Part shown: piece after piece, positions 16,502-25,041 of the stretch | Position numbering within the stretch: position 1 is the stretch's first letter | Layout of the letters: every line of letters begins with the position of its first letter | Source: Streptomyces sp. MBT65 | Lineage (GTDB): Bacteria > Actinomycetota > Actinomycetes > Streptomycetales > Streptomycetaceae | DNA: 38,962 bases | Assembly: GCF_016612545.1 (NCBI RefSeq) | Contig: NZ_JAENRY010000108.1 | Location: forward strand, 1 to 38,962 | Direction of reading: 5' to 3' | Position numbers and translations under genes: made by a program | Notes under the pieces: generated by a model | What the model was told of the DNA's origin: nothing | Seen by the model: the letters and a program-made list of their open reading frames with translations, nothing else | Databases searched by the model: none

Positions 16502-17454
16502 GCACTACCCGCAAGCACACCGCGCTGCCCAAGGCGCAGATCCTCATCGAGGCGCTGCCCTGGCTGACCCGGCACAACGGCAAGACCGTCGTCATCAAGT
16601 TCGGCGGCAACGCCATGATCGACGAGGACCTGAAGGCCGCGTTCGCCCAGGACGTCGTGTTCCTGCACCACGCAGGGCTCAAGCCCGTCGTCGTGCACGG
16701 CGGCGGCCCGCAGATCAGCGCCGCCCTCGACCGGCACGGCATCGTCAGCGAGTTCAAGGCCGGCCTGCGCGTCACCACCGAGGACGCCATGGACGTCGTA
16801 CGGATGGTCCTCGCGGGACAGGTCCAGCGCGAGTTGGTCGGACTGCTCAACCAACACGGGCCGCTCGCCGTCGGGTTGACCGGCGAGGACGCGCACACCA
16901 TCACCGCCACCAAGCATCTGCCCGAGATCGACGGGGAGTTGGTCGACATCGGGCGGGTGGGCGAGATCACCGCGATCGACACGGGCGCGATCGAGGCACT
17001 CCTCAACGACGGCCGTATCCCGGTCGTCTCGTCGATCGCCAGGAGCGAGGACGACGGACATGTCTACAACGTCAATGCTGATACGGCGGCTGCGGCACTC
17101 GCTGCTGCGCTGGGGGCCGAGACCCTCATGGTCCTCACGGACGTCGAGGGTCTCTACGAGGACTGGCCCCACTCCGACGAGGTGATCAGCCGCCTCACCG
17201 CCACCGAACTCGAGAAGCTGCTCCCGGAGTTGAGCTCCGGGATGGTGCCGAAGATGGAGGGCTGTCTGCACGCCGTCCGCAACGGCGTGACCACCGCCCG
17301 CGTCATCGACGGCCGGGTCCAGCACTCGATCCTGCTGGAGATCTTCACCGACGAGGGCATCGGCACGATGGTCGTGCCGGACGAGCTGCCCGGCAAGAAG
17401 CCCAACAAGAAGTCCGCCAAGAAGGCCGGCAAGAAGCAGGGGGATGCCGTATGA
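16498..17454 (+). CDS. argB: acetylglutamate kinase
   Basis: Phosphorylates N-acetylglutamate, the usual arginine-feedback point of the pathway. It has 318 aa. Core motifs are KFGGNAM (ATP site), VHGGGPQI (substrate site), VTTEDAMDVVRMVLAGQ and NVNADTAAAALAAALGA. The N-terminal helix needed for arginine inhibition in hexameric kinases is present (ILIEALPWLTRHNGK). Unusually, the C-terminus carries a Lys-rich tail after DELPGKK with about nine lysines in 17 residues, not part of the kinase fold. Overlaps argJ and argD by 4 nt each. Confidence 0.96.
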   Translation: MSTTRKHTALPKAQILIEALPWLTRHNGKTVVIKFGGNAMIDEDLKAAFAQDVVFLHHAGLKPVVVHGGGPQISAALDRHGIVSEFKAGLRVTTEDAMDVVRMVLAGQVQRELVGLLNQHGPLAVGLTGEDAHTITATKHLPEIDGELVDIGRVGEITAIDTGAIEALLNDGRIPVVSSIARSEDDGHVYNVNADTAAAALAAALGAETLMVLTDVEGLYEDWPHSDEVISRLTATELEKLLPELSSGMVPKMEGCLHAVRNGVTTARVIDGRVQHSILLEIFTDEGIGTMVVPDELPGKKPNKKSAKKAGKKQGDAV

Positions 17455-18638
17455 CCGCCAATGAGGAGTTGACCCAGCGCTGGCAGGGGTCGCTCATGAA
17501 CAACTACGGCACCCCCAAGCTCTCCCTCGTCCGCGGCGCCGGCGCCAAGCTCTGGGACGCCGACGGCAACGAGTACACCGACTTCGTCGGCGGTATCGCG
17601 GTCAACGCGCTCGGCCACGCGCACCCGGCGATCGTCGAGGCGGTCAGCAGGCAGATCGCCGAACTCGGCCATGTCTCCAACCTGTTCATCGCCGAACCGC
17701 CCGTCGCCCTCGCCGAGCGGCTCCTTGAGCGCTTCGGCCGGGACGGCAAGGTCTTCTTCTGCAACTCCGGCGCCGAGGCCAACGAAGGCGCCTTCAAGAT
17801 CGGCCGGTTGACGGGCCGTCAGCACATGGTCGCCACCCAGGGCGGCTTCCACGGACGGACGATGGGCTCCCTCGCCCTCACCGGCCAGCCCGCCAAGCAG
17901 GAACCCTTCCTGCCGCTGCCCGGCGATGTCACGCACGTCCCGTACGGCGACGCGCAGGCCCTCGCCGCCGCCGTCACCGACGACACCGCGCTCGTCATCA
18001 TCGAGCCGATCCAGGGCGAGAACGGCGTCGTCGTACCGCCCGCCGGATATCTCAAGGCGGCCCGCGCGATCACCGCCGCGCACGGCGCGCTGCTGGTCCT
18101 GGACGAGGTGCAGACCGGAGTCGGCCGTACCGGGCACTGGTTCGAGTACCAGGCCCACGAAGGCGTGCTCCCGGATGTCGTGACCCTCGCGAAGGGGCTC
18201 GGCGGCGGACTGCCGCTCGGCGCCACCGTCGCCTTCGGACGCGCGGCCGACCTGCTCCAACCGGGCCAGCACGGCACGACGTTCGGGGGCAACCCGGTCG
18301 CCTGCGCCGCCGGACTCGCCGTCCTCGACACCATCGCGAACGAGGGGTTGCTGGAGAACGTCAAGCGGCAGAGCGAGACGTTGCGGGACGGGATCGAGTC
18401 GCTGGGCCACCCGCTGATCGATTATGTCCGGGGTGCGGGCCTCCTCCTGGGTATCGTGCTCACCGAGCCGCTCGCGCCCCAGGCGCAACAGGCGGCTCAG
18501 GACGCCGGTTTCCTGGTCAACGCGCCCGCTCCCGATGTCGTACGGCTGATGCCGCCGCTGAACCTCGGCGACGACGAGACGGACGCGTTCCTCCGGGCGC
18601 TGCCCGGTGTCCTGGACGTGGCCAAGGGGGACGGATGA
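17451..18638 (+). CDS. argD: acetylornithine aminotransferase
   Basis: PLP-dependent class III aminotransferase converting N-acetylglutamate semialdehyde to N-acetylornithine. It has 395 aa. PLP contacts are visible: NSGAEANEGAFK (phosphate cup), GGFHGRT, LDEVQTGVGRTG with D219, and the Schiff-base lysine K248 in TLAKGLGGG. The start ATG overlaps the argB stop. argR follows after 19 nt. Length and motifs are intact; no anomalies. Confidence 0.96.
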   Translation: MTANEELTQRWQGSLMNNYGTPKLSLVRGAGAKLWDADGNEYTDFVGGIAVNALGHAHPAIVEAVSRQIAELGHVSNLFIAEPPVALAERLLERFGRDGKVFFCNSGAEANEGAFKIGRLTGRQHMVATQGGFHGRTMGSLALTGQPAKQEPFLPLPGDVTHVPYGDAQALAAAVTDDTALVIIEPIQGENGVVVPPAGYLKAARAITAAHGALLVLDEVQTGVGRTGHWFEYQAHEGVLPDVVTLAKGLGGGLPLGATVAFGRAADLLQPGQHGTTFGGNPVACAAGLAVLDTIANEGLLENVKRQSETLRDGIESLGHPLIDYVRGAGLLLGIVLTEPLAPQAQQAAQDAGFLVNAPAPDVVRLMPPLNLGDDETDAFLRALPGVLDVAKGDG

Positions 18639-18657
18639 TCCGGAGAATGAGTCGACG

Positions 18658-19197
18658 ATGAGTCAGGCGCAGGAGCACGAACAGTCGGCGGGGCCGGCCG
18701 TGCCGCAGACCCGCACCGCCCGCCACCGGCGGATCGTGGACATCCTCAACCGGCAACCGGTGCGTTCCCAGAGCCAGTTGGCGAAGCTGCTGGCCGACGA
18801 CGGGCTGAGCGTCACCCAGGCGACGCTCTCCCGGGACCTGGACGAGCTGAACGCGGTGAAGATCCGCAACAACGACGGCGACCTCATCTACGCGGTGCCG
18901 AGCGAGGGCGGTTTCCGCACCCCGCGCGTGCCGCTGGGGGAGTCGGCGAAGGAGGAGCGGATGCGGCGGCTCTCCTCCGAGCTGCTGATCTCCGCGGAGG
19001 CCTCCGCCAACCTCGTGGTCCTGCGCACCCCGCCGGGCGCCGCCCAGTTCCTCGCCTCGGCGATCGACCAGGCCGAACTCCAGGACATCCTCGGCACCAT
19101 CGCCGGCGACGACACGCTCCTGCTGATCAGCCGCGACCCGCTCGGCGGCCAGGCCCTCGCGGACCATCTGCTGCGGCTGGCACAGAACGACCACTGA
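18658..19197 (+). CDS. argR: arginine repressor
   Basis: The arginine-responsive repressor that binds ARG boxes upstream of arg genes, including argC and argH in this window. It has 179 aa. The N-terminal winged helix (about 20-85) contains RSQSQLAKLLADDGLSVTQATLSRDLDEL, with the ArgR-typical TQATLSRDL. The C-terminal trimerisation/arginine domain contains the modified TPPGAAQFLASAIDQ and GTIAGDDTLLLISR. ATG 18658 is chosen from homology; the nearest Shine-Dalgarno (GGAG at 18642) is about 12 nt away, so translation may rely partly on coupling to argD. It closes the operon. Confidence 0.95.
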   Translation: MSQAQEHEQSAGPAVPQTRTARHRRIVDILNRQPVRSQSQLAKLLADDGLSVTQATLSRDLDELNAVKIRNNDGDLIYAVPSEGGFRTPRVPLGESAKEERMRRLSSELLISAEASANLVVLRTPPGAAQFLASAIDQAELQDILGTIAGDDTLLLISRDPLGGQALADHLLRLAQNDH

Positions 19198-19213
19198 CCG
19201 CCCGTACGGCCAA

Positions 19214-19257
19214 CGAGTCGGGGGCGCACCGGAGTTGTCCGGTACGCCCCCGACTCG
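19214..19257. terminator. bidirectional terminator between argR and apbE
   Basis: A 19-bp stem (19214-19232 with 19239-19257, one mismatch) closes a 6-nt loop. On the minus strand the mismatch is a G-U wobble, so both transcripts fold well. There is no U-tract, which is usual in Streptomyces. Confidence 0.85.
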
Positions 19258-19269
19258 CATGGGGATTTC

Positions 19270-20073
19270 CTAGCCCAGACGGGACGCCAGCCCGCCCGTG
19301 CAGCGGACCTCGTCGCCCGCCGTGATGAGCAGGGCCTCCACGTCCGGGAGTGACTCCAGCCAGGCCAGGCCCTCCCGTGAGCCCATCGCGAACGCGGCCG
19401 TGGCCCAGCAGTCGGCCCAGGTCAGCCGGGGGGCCACCACGGTGACGGCGACCAGGTCGGTCACCGCGGACTTGCCGGTGGACGGGTCCACGATGTGCGC
19501 CCCGCGCTCGGCCGTACCGGAGGTGGCGACCGCCAGTTCGTCGGTGCCCGCGGCGGAGATCACGGCCGCGAGACCGCCCGGGCGGAGCGGATCGGACACG
19601 CCGACCCGCCAGGGGCGGTGCGCTCCCGGAGTGCCGAACATCTGGACGTCACCGCCGCCGTTCACGCTGACCCCGCTCACCCCGGCCGCCGCCGTGATCA
19701 GCTCGGCCGCGCGCTCGGCGGCCCAGCCCTTCACGATGCCGGTCGGGTCGAGCCGCCCCTCGTACGTCGTGCTGAACCAGCCGGCGCTCACCCGCTCCGC
19801 CTCGGCGCCCAGCTCCAGCACCTCGGCGACCTCGGCGTCGCACTCGGCCACGGTCAGCTCGCCGCGGGCCAGCCGGGAGACCTGGCTGTCGTCGCGGTAG
19901 GTGCTGAACACCTCGTTGACGCGGTGCAGTTGGGCGACCGCCTGGTCGAGCGCGGTCCGGACGGCCTCCGGCTCCCCGCCGCGGATGTCGAAGGAGAACA
20001 CCGTCCCCATGACCTCCTCGGCGTGCCGCAACACGGCGGGAGCCTCCGCGGGATCGGTCACCGTGTCAGCCAC
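19270..20073 (-). CDS. apbE: FAD:protein FMN transferase (ApbE family)
   Basis: Covalently attaches FMN from FAD to Thr/Ser of target proteins via a phosphoester bond. It has 267 aa. The family blocks are HAEEVMGTVFSFDI, FSTYRDDSQVSRL, LDPTGIVKGWAAERA, SVNGGGDVQMFG and TWADCWATAAFAMG, the last replacing the usual TDALST-type metal site and keeping D. No signal peptide or lipobox is visible, unlike many characterised ApbE proteins, so flavinylation may happen in the cytoplasm. It overlaps the FMN-binding gene by 8 nt, as the last gene of a five-gene operon; its likely substrates are the two neighbouring FMN-binding proteins. Confidence 0.93.
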   Translation of the reverse strand: MADTVTDPAEAPAVLRHAEEVMGTVFSFDIRGGEPEAVRTALDQAVAQLHRVNEVFSTYRDDSQVSRLARGELTVAECDAEVAEVLELGAEAERVSAGWFSTTYEGRLDPTGIVKGWAAERAAELITAAAGVSGVSVNGGGDVQMFGTPGAHRPWRVGVSDPLRPGGLAAVISAAGTDELAVATSGTAERGAHIVDPSTGKSAVTDLVAVTVVAPRLTWADCWATAAFAMGSREGLAWLESLPDVEALLITAGDEVRCTGGLASRLG

Positions 20074-20851
20074 CGGCCTTGTCCAGCGCCGACTGCAGGG
20101 ACTTCTTGTACCCGCCGCTCGTGTACGACGCGCCCGACACGGAGTCGATGTTCGCGCTGCCTGCCGCGACGGCCTCCTGGTTGAGCTTGGGGATCGACAG
20201 CGCCGTCTTCTGGTCGCTGGTCCCGCCGCTCGGCGCCTGCACCGCCTCGGCCTTGGTGATCTTGCCGCCCGCGACCGTGATCCGGACCTGGACGGGCCCG
20301 TACTCGGTCGTCACGACGTCACCGGTGACGGTCTTGGCCTGCGCGGCCTGGCCCGACCCGGCGGCCGAACTCTGCGACGGGGCGGCCGTGTTGGCACCGG
20401 CGGCCTTCATCTTGTCGATGGCCGACTGCAACGACTGCTTGTAGCCACCGCTGGTGTACGTCGCCCCGGACACGGACGTGATGTCCGCGCTCTGCGTGGC
20501 GACGACCTCCTGGTTGAGCTTGGGCACGGACAGCGCGGTCTTCTGGTCGCTGGTGCCGCCCTTGGGCGCCTGGATCGCCTCGGCCTTGGTGATCTTGCCG
20601 TTGGCGACCGTCAGCCGTACCTGGACGACGCCGTACTCGGTCTGGGCGACGGCGCCCGTGACCGTCGAGGTCCCGGCCGCCGCGGCACCGCCCTGGGGCG
20701 ACTCCTGCGCGGCGGCGGCCCCCTGGGCCGCTCCCTGCGCGGACGCCGAGGAGGAGTCGGTCGCCGGCTTCAGGGAGAGCAGCAGAACGATCCCGGACAC
20801 GGTGGCGGCGCTCGCGAGCAGAACACGCCGGATGGGGTGGCTCTTCTTCAT
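20066..20851 (-). CDS. membrane-anchored protein with two FMN-binding domains
   Basis: An exported flavoprotein predicted to carry covalent FMN outside the membrane. It has 261 aa. A basic PIRR precedes a hydrophobic segment (10-27), acting as a signal or anchor; then a Gln/Ala linker and two tandem FMN-binding domains (about 62-147 and 172-259). The flavin-attachment motif is SGAT with T131 in domain 1, but SGAS with S242 in domain 2. The domains are very similar in protein and DNA, so they arose by tandem duplication. ATG 20851 is 19 nt after the reductase stop. It is a likely electron acceptor from that reductase. Confidence 0.9.
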   Translation of the reverse strand: MKKSHPIRRVLLASAATVSGIVLLLSLKPATDSSSASAQGAAQGAAAAQESPQGGAAAAGTSTVTGAVAQTEYGVVQVRLTVANGKITKAEAIQAPKGGTSDQKTALSVPKLNQEVVATQSADITSVSGATYTSGGYKQSLQSAIDKMKAAGANTAAPSQSSAAGSGQAAQAKTVTGDVVTTEYGPVQVRITVAGGKITKAEAVQAPSGGTSDQKTALSIPKLNQEAVAAGSANIDSVSGASYTSGGYKKSLQSALDKAGG

Positions 20852-20870
20852 TGCTCCTGACTCCCGTCGC

Positions 20871-22253
20871 TCACATCTCGAACGACTCGTGATGGATACG
20901 GCGGGCGGGGACCCCCGCGCCGCGCAGTGCTTCGTAGACCGACTGCGCGAAGCCGGGCGGCCCGCACATGAAGACGTCGTGGTTGTCGATGTCGGGCAGC
21001 TTCCGCCGCAGCGAGTCCGCCGAGATGTCGGGGCGCTCCCCGCCGGGGCTGTTGACCGCGTACATCAGCCGGGCGCCGCGCTCGTCGGCGATCTTCGCCA
21101 ACTCGTCCCACAGCGCCAGGTCCTGAGTGGTGTTGGCCCGGTAGAGCAGCGTGATGTCACCGGCCGCGCCGGGCAGCGTCTCGAACAGTGCCCGCATCGG
21201 TGTGATGCCGACGCCGCCCGCGACCAGCAGCACCTTGCCGCGGGTGCGCCGCTGCGAGGTCAGCGCGCCGTACGGGCCCTCGGCCCACACCTTGGTGCCG
21301 GGGCGCAGTTCGCGCAGCCGGGCGCTGTGGTCGCCGATCGCCTTGACCGTGATCCGCAGCATGTTGGGGCGGGGCGCCGCCGACAGCGAGTACGGGTGCG
21401 AGCTGAACCGCATCCCCGGCGCGAGGAACCGCCACCGGAAGAACTGCCCGGCCTCCGCGCCCATCCGGTGCAGCTTCCGCCCGCCGATGAGCACCGACAC
21501 GATGCCGGGCGTCTCCTCGATGACCGCCTCGACGTACATCCGGTGCCGCATGTTGAGGCGGATCGGGGTGAGGATCCGGTACCAGACCACCAGCGCGGTC
21601 ACCGTGCCGTACAGCCCGTACCAGACGGTCTTGGCGATCGGCGTCAGCGCGAAGTCGTTGCCGGTGGTGATCTGGTGCCAGAAGGTGAAGAACACCGCCG
21701 CGTACGTCAGCAGATGCACGTGGTACCACAGGTCGTACGGCAGCCTGCGGCGGACGGCGCCGATCGACGAGAGGCCGATCAGGAGGAACAGCCCGGTGCC
21801 GATGGCCGCCTTGCCCATGTCGGGCAGCTGGTTCACCGAGTCGATCGTCTGCTGGACGATGTCGCTCAGCGTCTTGCCCGCCTGGAGCGCGTAGCCCCAC
21901 ATGATCAGGAAGACATGGGCGAAGACCAGGCAGAGCGTGTACCGGCCGCTCATCGCGTGCCAGCGGGCGACCCGGTCGGAGCCGACCCGGCGCTCCAGGG
22001 CGGGCACGCGGGCCATCTGGAGCACGACGAGTGCCATCAGATAACCGGCCAACAGGCCGGTGATACGGCCCGCGTTGAGGATCTTGCCGTTCTGGTCGGC
22101 GATGGACGGCGTGTTGTGCCACCACAGCCACAGCACCCCGACCGCGCCCGCCCAGACGGCGAGCAGCAGCAGGGTCGCTGGGGAGCGGCGCGGGCGGATG
22201 CGGCGCATCGTCTGTCGGCGGGCGGCACGTCCGCCTGCGAGCGTGGTGGTCAC
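20871..22253 (-). CDS. ferric-reductase-like transmembrane heme/flavin oxidoreductase (copy B)
   Basis: Moves electrons from cytosolic NAD(P)H across the membrane. It has 460 aa. The six-helix ferric reductase domain (about 20-215) has two His pairs: WHAMSGRYTLCLVFAHV and YHVHLLTYAAVFFTFWH, each spaced 13-14, the pattern for two stacked b hemes. The cytosolic FNR-like half has HPYSLSAAP (FAD), GGVGITPMRALFETLP (pyrophosphate/NAD) and CGPPGFAQSVYEAL. GTG 22253 has GGAGG four bases upstream. Partners are the adjacent FMN-binding protein and ApbE. It is paralogous to the gene at 22797. Confidence 0.92.
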   Translation of the reverse strand: MTTTLAGGRAARRQTMRRIRPRRSPATLLLLAVWAGAVGVLWLWWHNTPSIADQNGKILNAGRITGLLAGYLMALVVLQMARVPALERRVGSDRVARWHAMSGRYTLCLVFAHVFLIMWGYALQAGKTLSDIVQQTIDSVNQLPDMGKAAIGTGLFLLIGLSSIGAVRRRLPYDLWYHVHLLTYAAVFFTFWHQITTGNDFALTPIAKTVWYGLYGTVTALVVWYRILTPIRLNMRHRMYVEAVIEETPGIVSVLIGGRKLHRMGAEAGQFFRWRFLAPGMRFSSHPYSLSAAPRPNMLRITVKAIGDHSARLRELRPGTKVWAEGPYGALTSQRRTRGKVLLVAGGVGITPMRALFETLPGAAGDITLLYRANTTQDLALWDELAKIADERGARLMYAVNSPGGERPDISADSLRRKLPDIDNHDVFMCGPPGFAQSVYEALRGAGVPARRIHHESFEM

Positions 22254-22330
22254 GGTTCCTCCGTGGACGGGGCACAAGGGGGGTGGCGTGGCCCCTTGGC
22301 CCTGAAGTACGTGCCGTGGAGGCTGTGCGT

Positions 22331-22789
22331 TCAGAGGCCCGCGGAGTCCAGTGCGGACTGGAGTGACTGGCGGTAACCGTCACTTGTGTAGGTGGCGCCC
22401 GACACCGTGTCGATGCTCGCGCTCTGCGCGGCGAGTACCTCGCTCCTCAACTGCGGCAGGGCATAGGAGTTGATCTCCTGGTCGCGCGGATTGTCCGACG
22501 GCGACTGGACCGCGGTGACATCGGTGATCTTGCCGTCCTTCACGGTGATCCTCACCTGTACGGGACCCCAACGGGTCTGCGCGGTCTCGCCGGTGACCGT
22601 CTTCGTCCCGGCGACGGCCTTGCCGCTCGCGCTGCCCGAGGGAGCGGGCGACGAGACGACCTGGGGCGCCGCGGCCACCTCGGGCGCCGTGTGCGGCTTC
22701 AGCGCCAGCAGCATGACCAGTCCGGACGCGGTCACGGCGCTCGCCAGCACGATCCGCCGCAGCGGCCGGTTCTGCTTCAACGGATGCAC
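22331..22789 (-). CDS. membrane-anchored FMN-binding domain protein
   Basis: A 152-aa exported flavoprotein with a single FMN-binding domain (about 60-150). LRR precedes a hydrophobic segment (13-30). The attachment motif is SGAT with T133, followed by YTSDGYRQSLQSAL, the same C-terminal block as in the two-domain protein. GTG 22789 has GAGG five bases upstream and starts only 7 nt after the upstream reductase stop, so the two are co-translated. Expected to be flavinylated by ApbE and reduced by the reductase at 22797-24149. Confidence 0.9.
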   Translation of the reverse strand: MHPLKQNRPLRRIVLASAVTASGLVMLLALKPHTAPEVAAAPQVVSSPAPSGSASGKAVAGTKTVTGETAQTRWGPVQVRITVKDGKITDVTAVQSPSDNPRDQEINSYALPQLRSEVLAAQSASIDTVSGATYTSDGYRQSLQSALDSAGL

Positions 22790-22796
22790 GACGACC

Positions 22797-24149
22797 TCAC
22801 AGCTCGAACGACTCGTGGTGGATACGGCGGTCCGGCACACCGGCGGCGGACAGCGCCCCGTACAGGTCCTGGGCGAAGGCGTGCGGACCGCAGATGTACA
22901 CGTCGTGCGCGGCGAGGTCGGGCACGGCCTCACGCAGATACTCCGGGGTGAGCGAAGGCCGTTGCCCCTGCGGCCCGTTGATCGCGTACAGCACCTTCGC
23001 CCCGCGCCACCGCGCGATCGCCTCCAACTCCCCGCCCAGCGCCAGGTCTTCGGTCGTCCGCGCCCGGTACAGCAGCGTCACCTCGCCGGGCAGCGTCTCG
23101 AACAGCGCCCGCAGCGGGGTGATCCCGACCCCGGCCGCGACGAGCAACGACCGCTGCCTGGAGCGCCGTTGGACGGTCAGCGAGCCGTACGGCCCCTCCG
23201 CCCACACCCGCGCGCCCGGCCGCAGCAACGGCACGGCCGCGCTGTGGTCGCCGAGCGCCTTGACCGTGATCCGCAGCCGGTCCCCGCGCGGCGGCGCCGA
23301 CAGCGAATACGGCGTCGACGTCCAGCCCATGCCCTCGCCGAAGAACCGCCAGCGGAAGAACTGCCCGGCCTCCGCGCCGAGTTGCTCGATCCGCCGCCCA
23401 CGTACGACGACGGAGTACACGCCCGGCGCCTCCCGGTGCACCGACTCCACCCGCAGCCGGTGCCGCAGGTTGAGCCGCACCGGCGCGAGGATCCGGTACC
23501 ACAACACCAGTGCCGCGACGCCGAGATACAGCGCGTACCAGGCGGCCGTGGCACCGGCCCGCCCGTTGAACTGCTCGCCCAGGGACAGTTGATGGAAGAA
23601 CGCGAGGAACACGGCGGCGTACGTGAGGAGATGGACGTAGTACCAGAACTCGTAACTCACCCTGCGCCGCGCGGCCCGCGCCGAGGTGATGCCGACCGCG
23701 AACAGGATGATCCCGCCGAAGGTCGCCTTCAGCATGTCCGGGTAGTCCAGGACGACGGTGACCGTCTCGTGCACGACCGAGGCACGGTCCTGGGCGGCGT
23801 ACCCGAGCAGGATCAGCACGACGTGCACGCCCAGCAGACAGACCGTGTACCGGCCGGCCATCGCGTGCCAGCGCGCCACCCGGTCCGAGCCGATCCGCCG
23901 CTCCAGCAGCGGCACCCGCGCCATCAGACCCACCAGCACCGCACAGGCGTACCCGCACAGCAGCCCGGCGATCCGCCCGGCTCCCGTCAGCCAGCCCGCG
24001 GCCCCGACCACCGACCCGGTGTCCGCCCACCACAGCGCGACGACGGCCGCCGCACCGGCCCACAGCAGGCCGAGCACGGGGCCGGCCGGCGAGCGCCGGG
24101 GAACCGGCGGCACGGGCGGCGCCTTCCGCTGCTCGTACACGGTGGTCAT
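22797..24149 (-). CDS. ferric-reductase-like transmembrane heme/flavin oxidoreductase (copy A)
   Basis: First gene of the flavin electron-transfer operon; 450 aa. A Pro-rich head leads into the transmembrane heme domain with two His pairs (WHAMAGRYTVCLLGVHV; YYVHLLTYAAVFLAFFH). The cytosolic flavin/NAD half has TPYSLSAPP, AGVGITPLRALFETLP and CGPHAFAQDLYGAL. It is closely similar in layout to copy B, and both end in RRIHHESFE plus one residue. ATG 24149 has AGGA seven bases upstream. Transcription starts in the 24150-24285 region, opposite the response regulator gene. Confidence 0.92.
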   Translation of the reverse strand: MTTVYEQRKAPPVPPVPRRSPAGPVLGLLWAGAAAVVALWWADTGSVVGAAGWLTGAGRIAGLLCGYACAVLVGLMARVPLLERRIGSDRVARWHAMAGRYTVCLLGVHVVLILLGYAAQDRASVVHETVTVVLDYPDMLKATFGGIILFAVGITSARAARRRVSYEFWYYVHLLTYAAVFLAFFHQLSLGEQFNGRAGATAAWYALYLGVAALVLWYRILAPVRLNLRHRLRVESVHREAPGVYSVVVRGRRIEQLGAEAGQFFRWRFFGEGMGWTSTPYSLSAPPRGDRLRITVKALGDHSAAVPLLRPGARVWAEGPYGSLTVQRRSRQRSLLVAAGVGITPLRALFETLPGEVTLLYRARTTEDLALGGELEAIARWRGAKVLYAINGPQGQRPSLTPEYLREAVPDLAAHDVYICGPHAFAQDLYGALSAAGVPDRRIHHESFEL

Positions 24150-24195
24150 GTGTGCGTCCTTTCGCCTGTCCTGCGCACAACTGTGCGGGCCCAAC

Positions 24196-24251
24196 CTCTG
24201 AGGGATCTCTGAGCGGACGCCTTTCTCAGCTTTCTCAGAGGAAACTCAGAG
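24196..24251. promoter_or_regulatory. mirror-image response-regulator operators (CTCTGAG repeats)
   Basis: Two CTCTGAG copies (24196, 24207) lie 11 bp apart on the plus strand. Two copies of the reverse complement CTCAGAG (24234, 24245), also 11 bp apart, follow; a further CTCAG is at 24225. Each divergent gene thus sees the same pair of one-helical-turn direct repeats, the usual OmpR-type site. The adjacent regulator is the obvious candidate binder. Confidence 0.75.
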
Positions 24252-24285
24252 GCCCTCGCGACGGACGGGGACGCCGGGAGGGGCG

Positions 24286-25041
24286 ATGCTGGTAAGTGCC
24301 ATGAACACCAATCGCTCCGGCCGACCGGCCCTCACCCGCCCCGACGGCACCCCGGTGCGCGTCCTCGTCGTGGACGACGACCCCGACCTGGCCGAGGTGC
24401 TCTCCGGCGCCCTGCGCTACGAGGGCTGGGAGGTCCGTACGGCGGGCGACGGGGCCGCCGCGCTCGCCGGGGCGCGCGAGCTGCGGCCGGACGCCGTCGT
24501 CCTCGACGTGATGCTCCCGGACACCGACGGCTACGCCGTACTGCGCTCCCTGCACGAGGTGAAGCCCGATGTCTGCGTGCTCTTCCTCACCGCGCGGGAC
24601 ACGGTCGAGGACCGCATCGCCGGCATCACCGCGGGCGGCGACGACTACGTGACGAAACCCTTCAGCCTGGAGGAGGTCGTCGCCCGGCTGCGCGGACTGC
24701 TGCGCCGCGCGGGCATGGCCCGCCAGCTGGAGGAGGGCCCCCGGATCGTCGTCGGGGACCTGGTGATGGACGAGGAGGCCCGCGAGGTCAGCCGGGCGGG
24801 CCGGATCGTCGACCTCTCACCGACCGAGTTCGAACTGCTCCGCTTCCTCATGCGCAACCCGCGCCGCGTCCTCAGCAAGGCCCAGATCCTCGATCGCGTA
24901 TGGTCCTACGACTTCGGCGGCCAGGCCCATGTCGTCGAGCTGTACATCTCCTATCTGCGCAAGAAGGTGGACGCCGGCCGGGCGCCCATGATCCACACCG
25001 TGCGCGGCTCCGGGTACGTGCTCAAGCCGGTCGTCCGATGA
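24286..25041 (+). CDS. OmpR/PhoB-family response regulator
   Basis: A 251-aa two-component regulator. The receiver domain (about 20-135) has DDDP near the start, the phosphoacceptor D74 in VVLDVMLP, T (LFLTARD) and K (VTKPFS). The C-terminal winged helix contains LSPTEFELLRFLMRNPRRVLSKAQIL and VVELYISYLRKKVD. ATG 24286 has GGGAGG close upstream; ATG 24301 (MNTNRSG) is a possible alternative. Its stop overlaps the kinase start by 4 nt. It is divergent from the flavin electron-transfer operon across the CTCTGAG repeats and probably controls it and itself. Confidence 0.93.
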   Translation: MLVSAMNTNRSGRPALTRPDGTPVRVLVVDDDPDLAEVLSGALRYEGWEVRTAGDGAAALAGARELRPDAVVLDVMLPDTDGYAVLRSLHEVKPDVCVLFLTARDTVEDRIAGITAGGDDYVTKPFSLEEVVARLRGLLRRAGMARQLEEGPRIVVGDLVMDEEAREVSRAGRIVDLSPTEFELLRFLMRNPRRVLSKAQILDRVWSYDFGGQAHVVELYISYLRKKVDAGRAPMIHTVRGSGYVLKPVVR

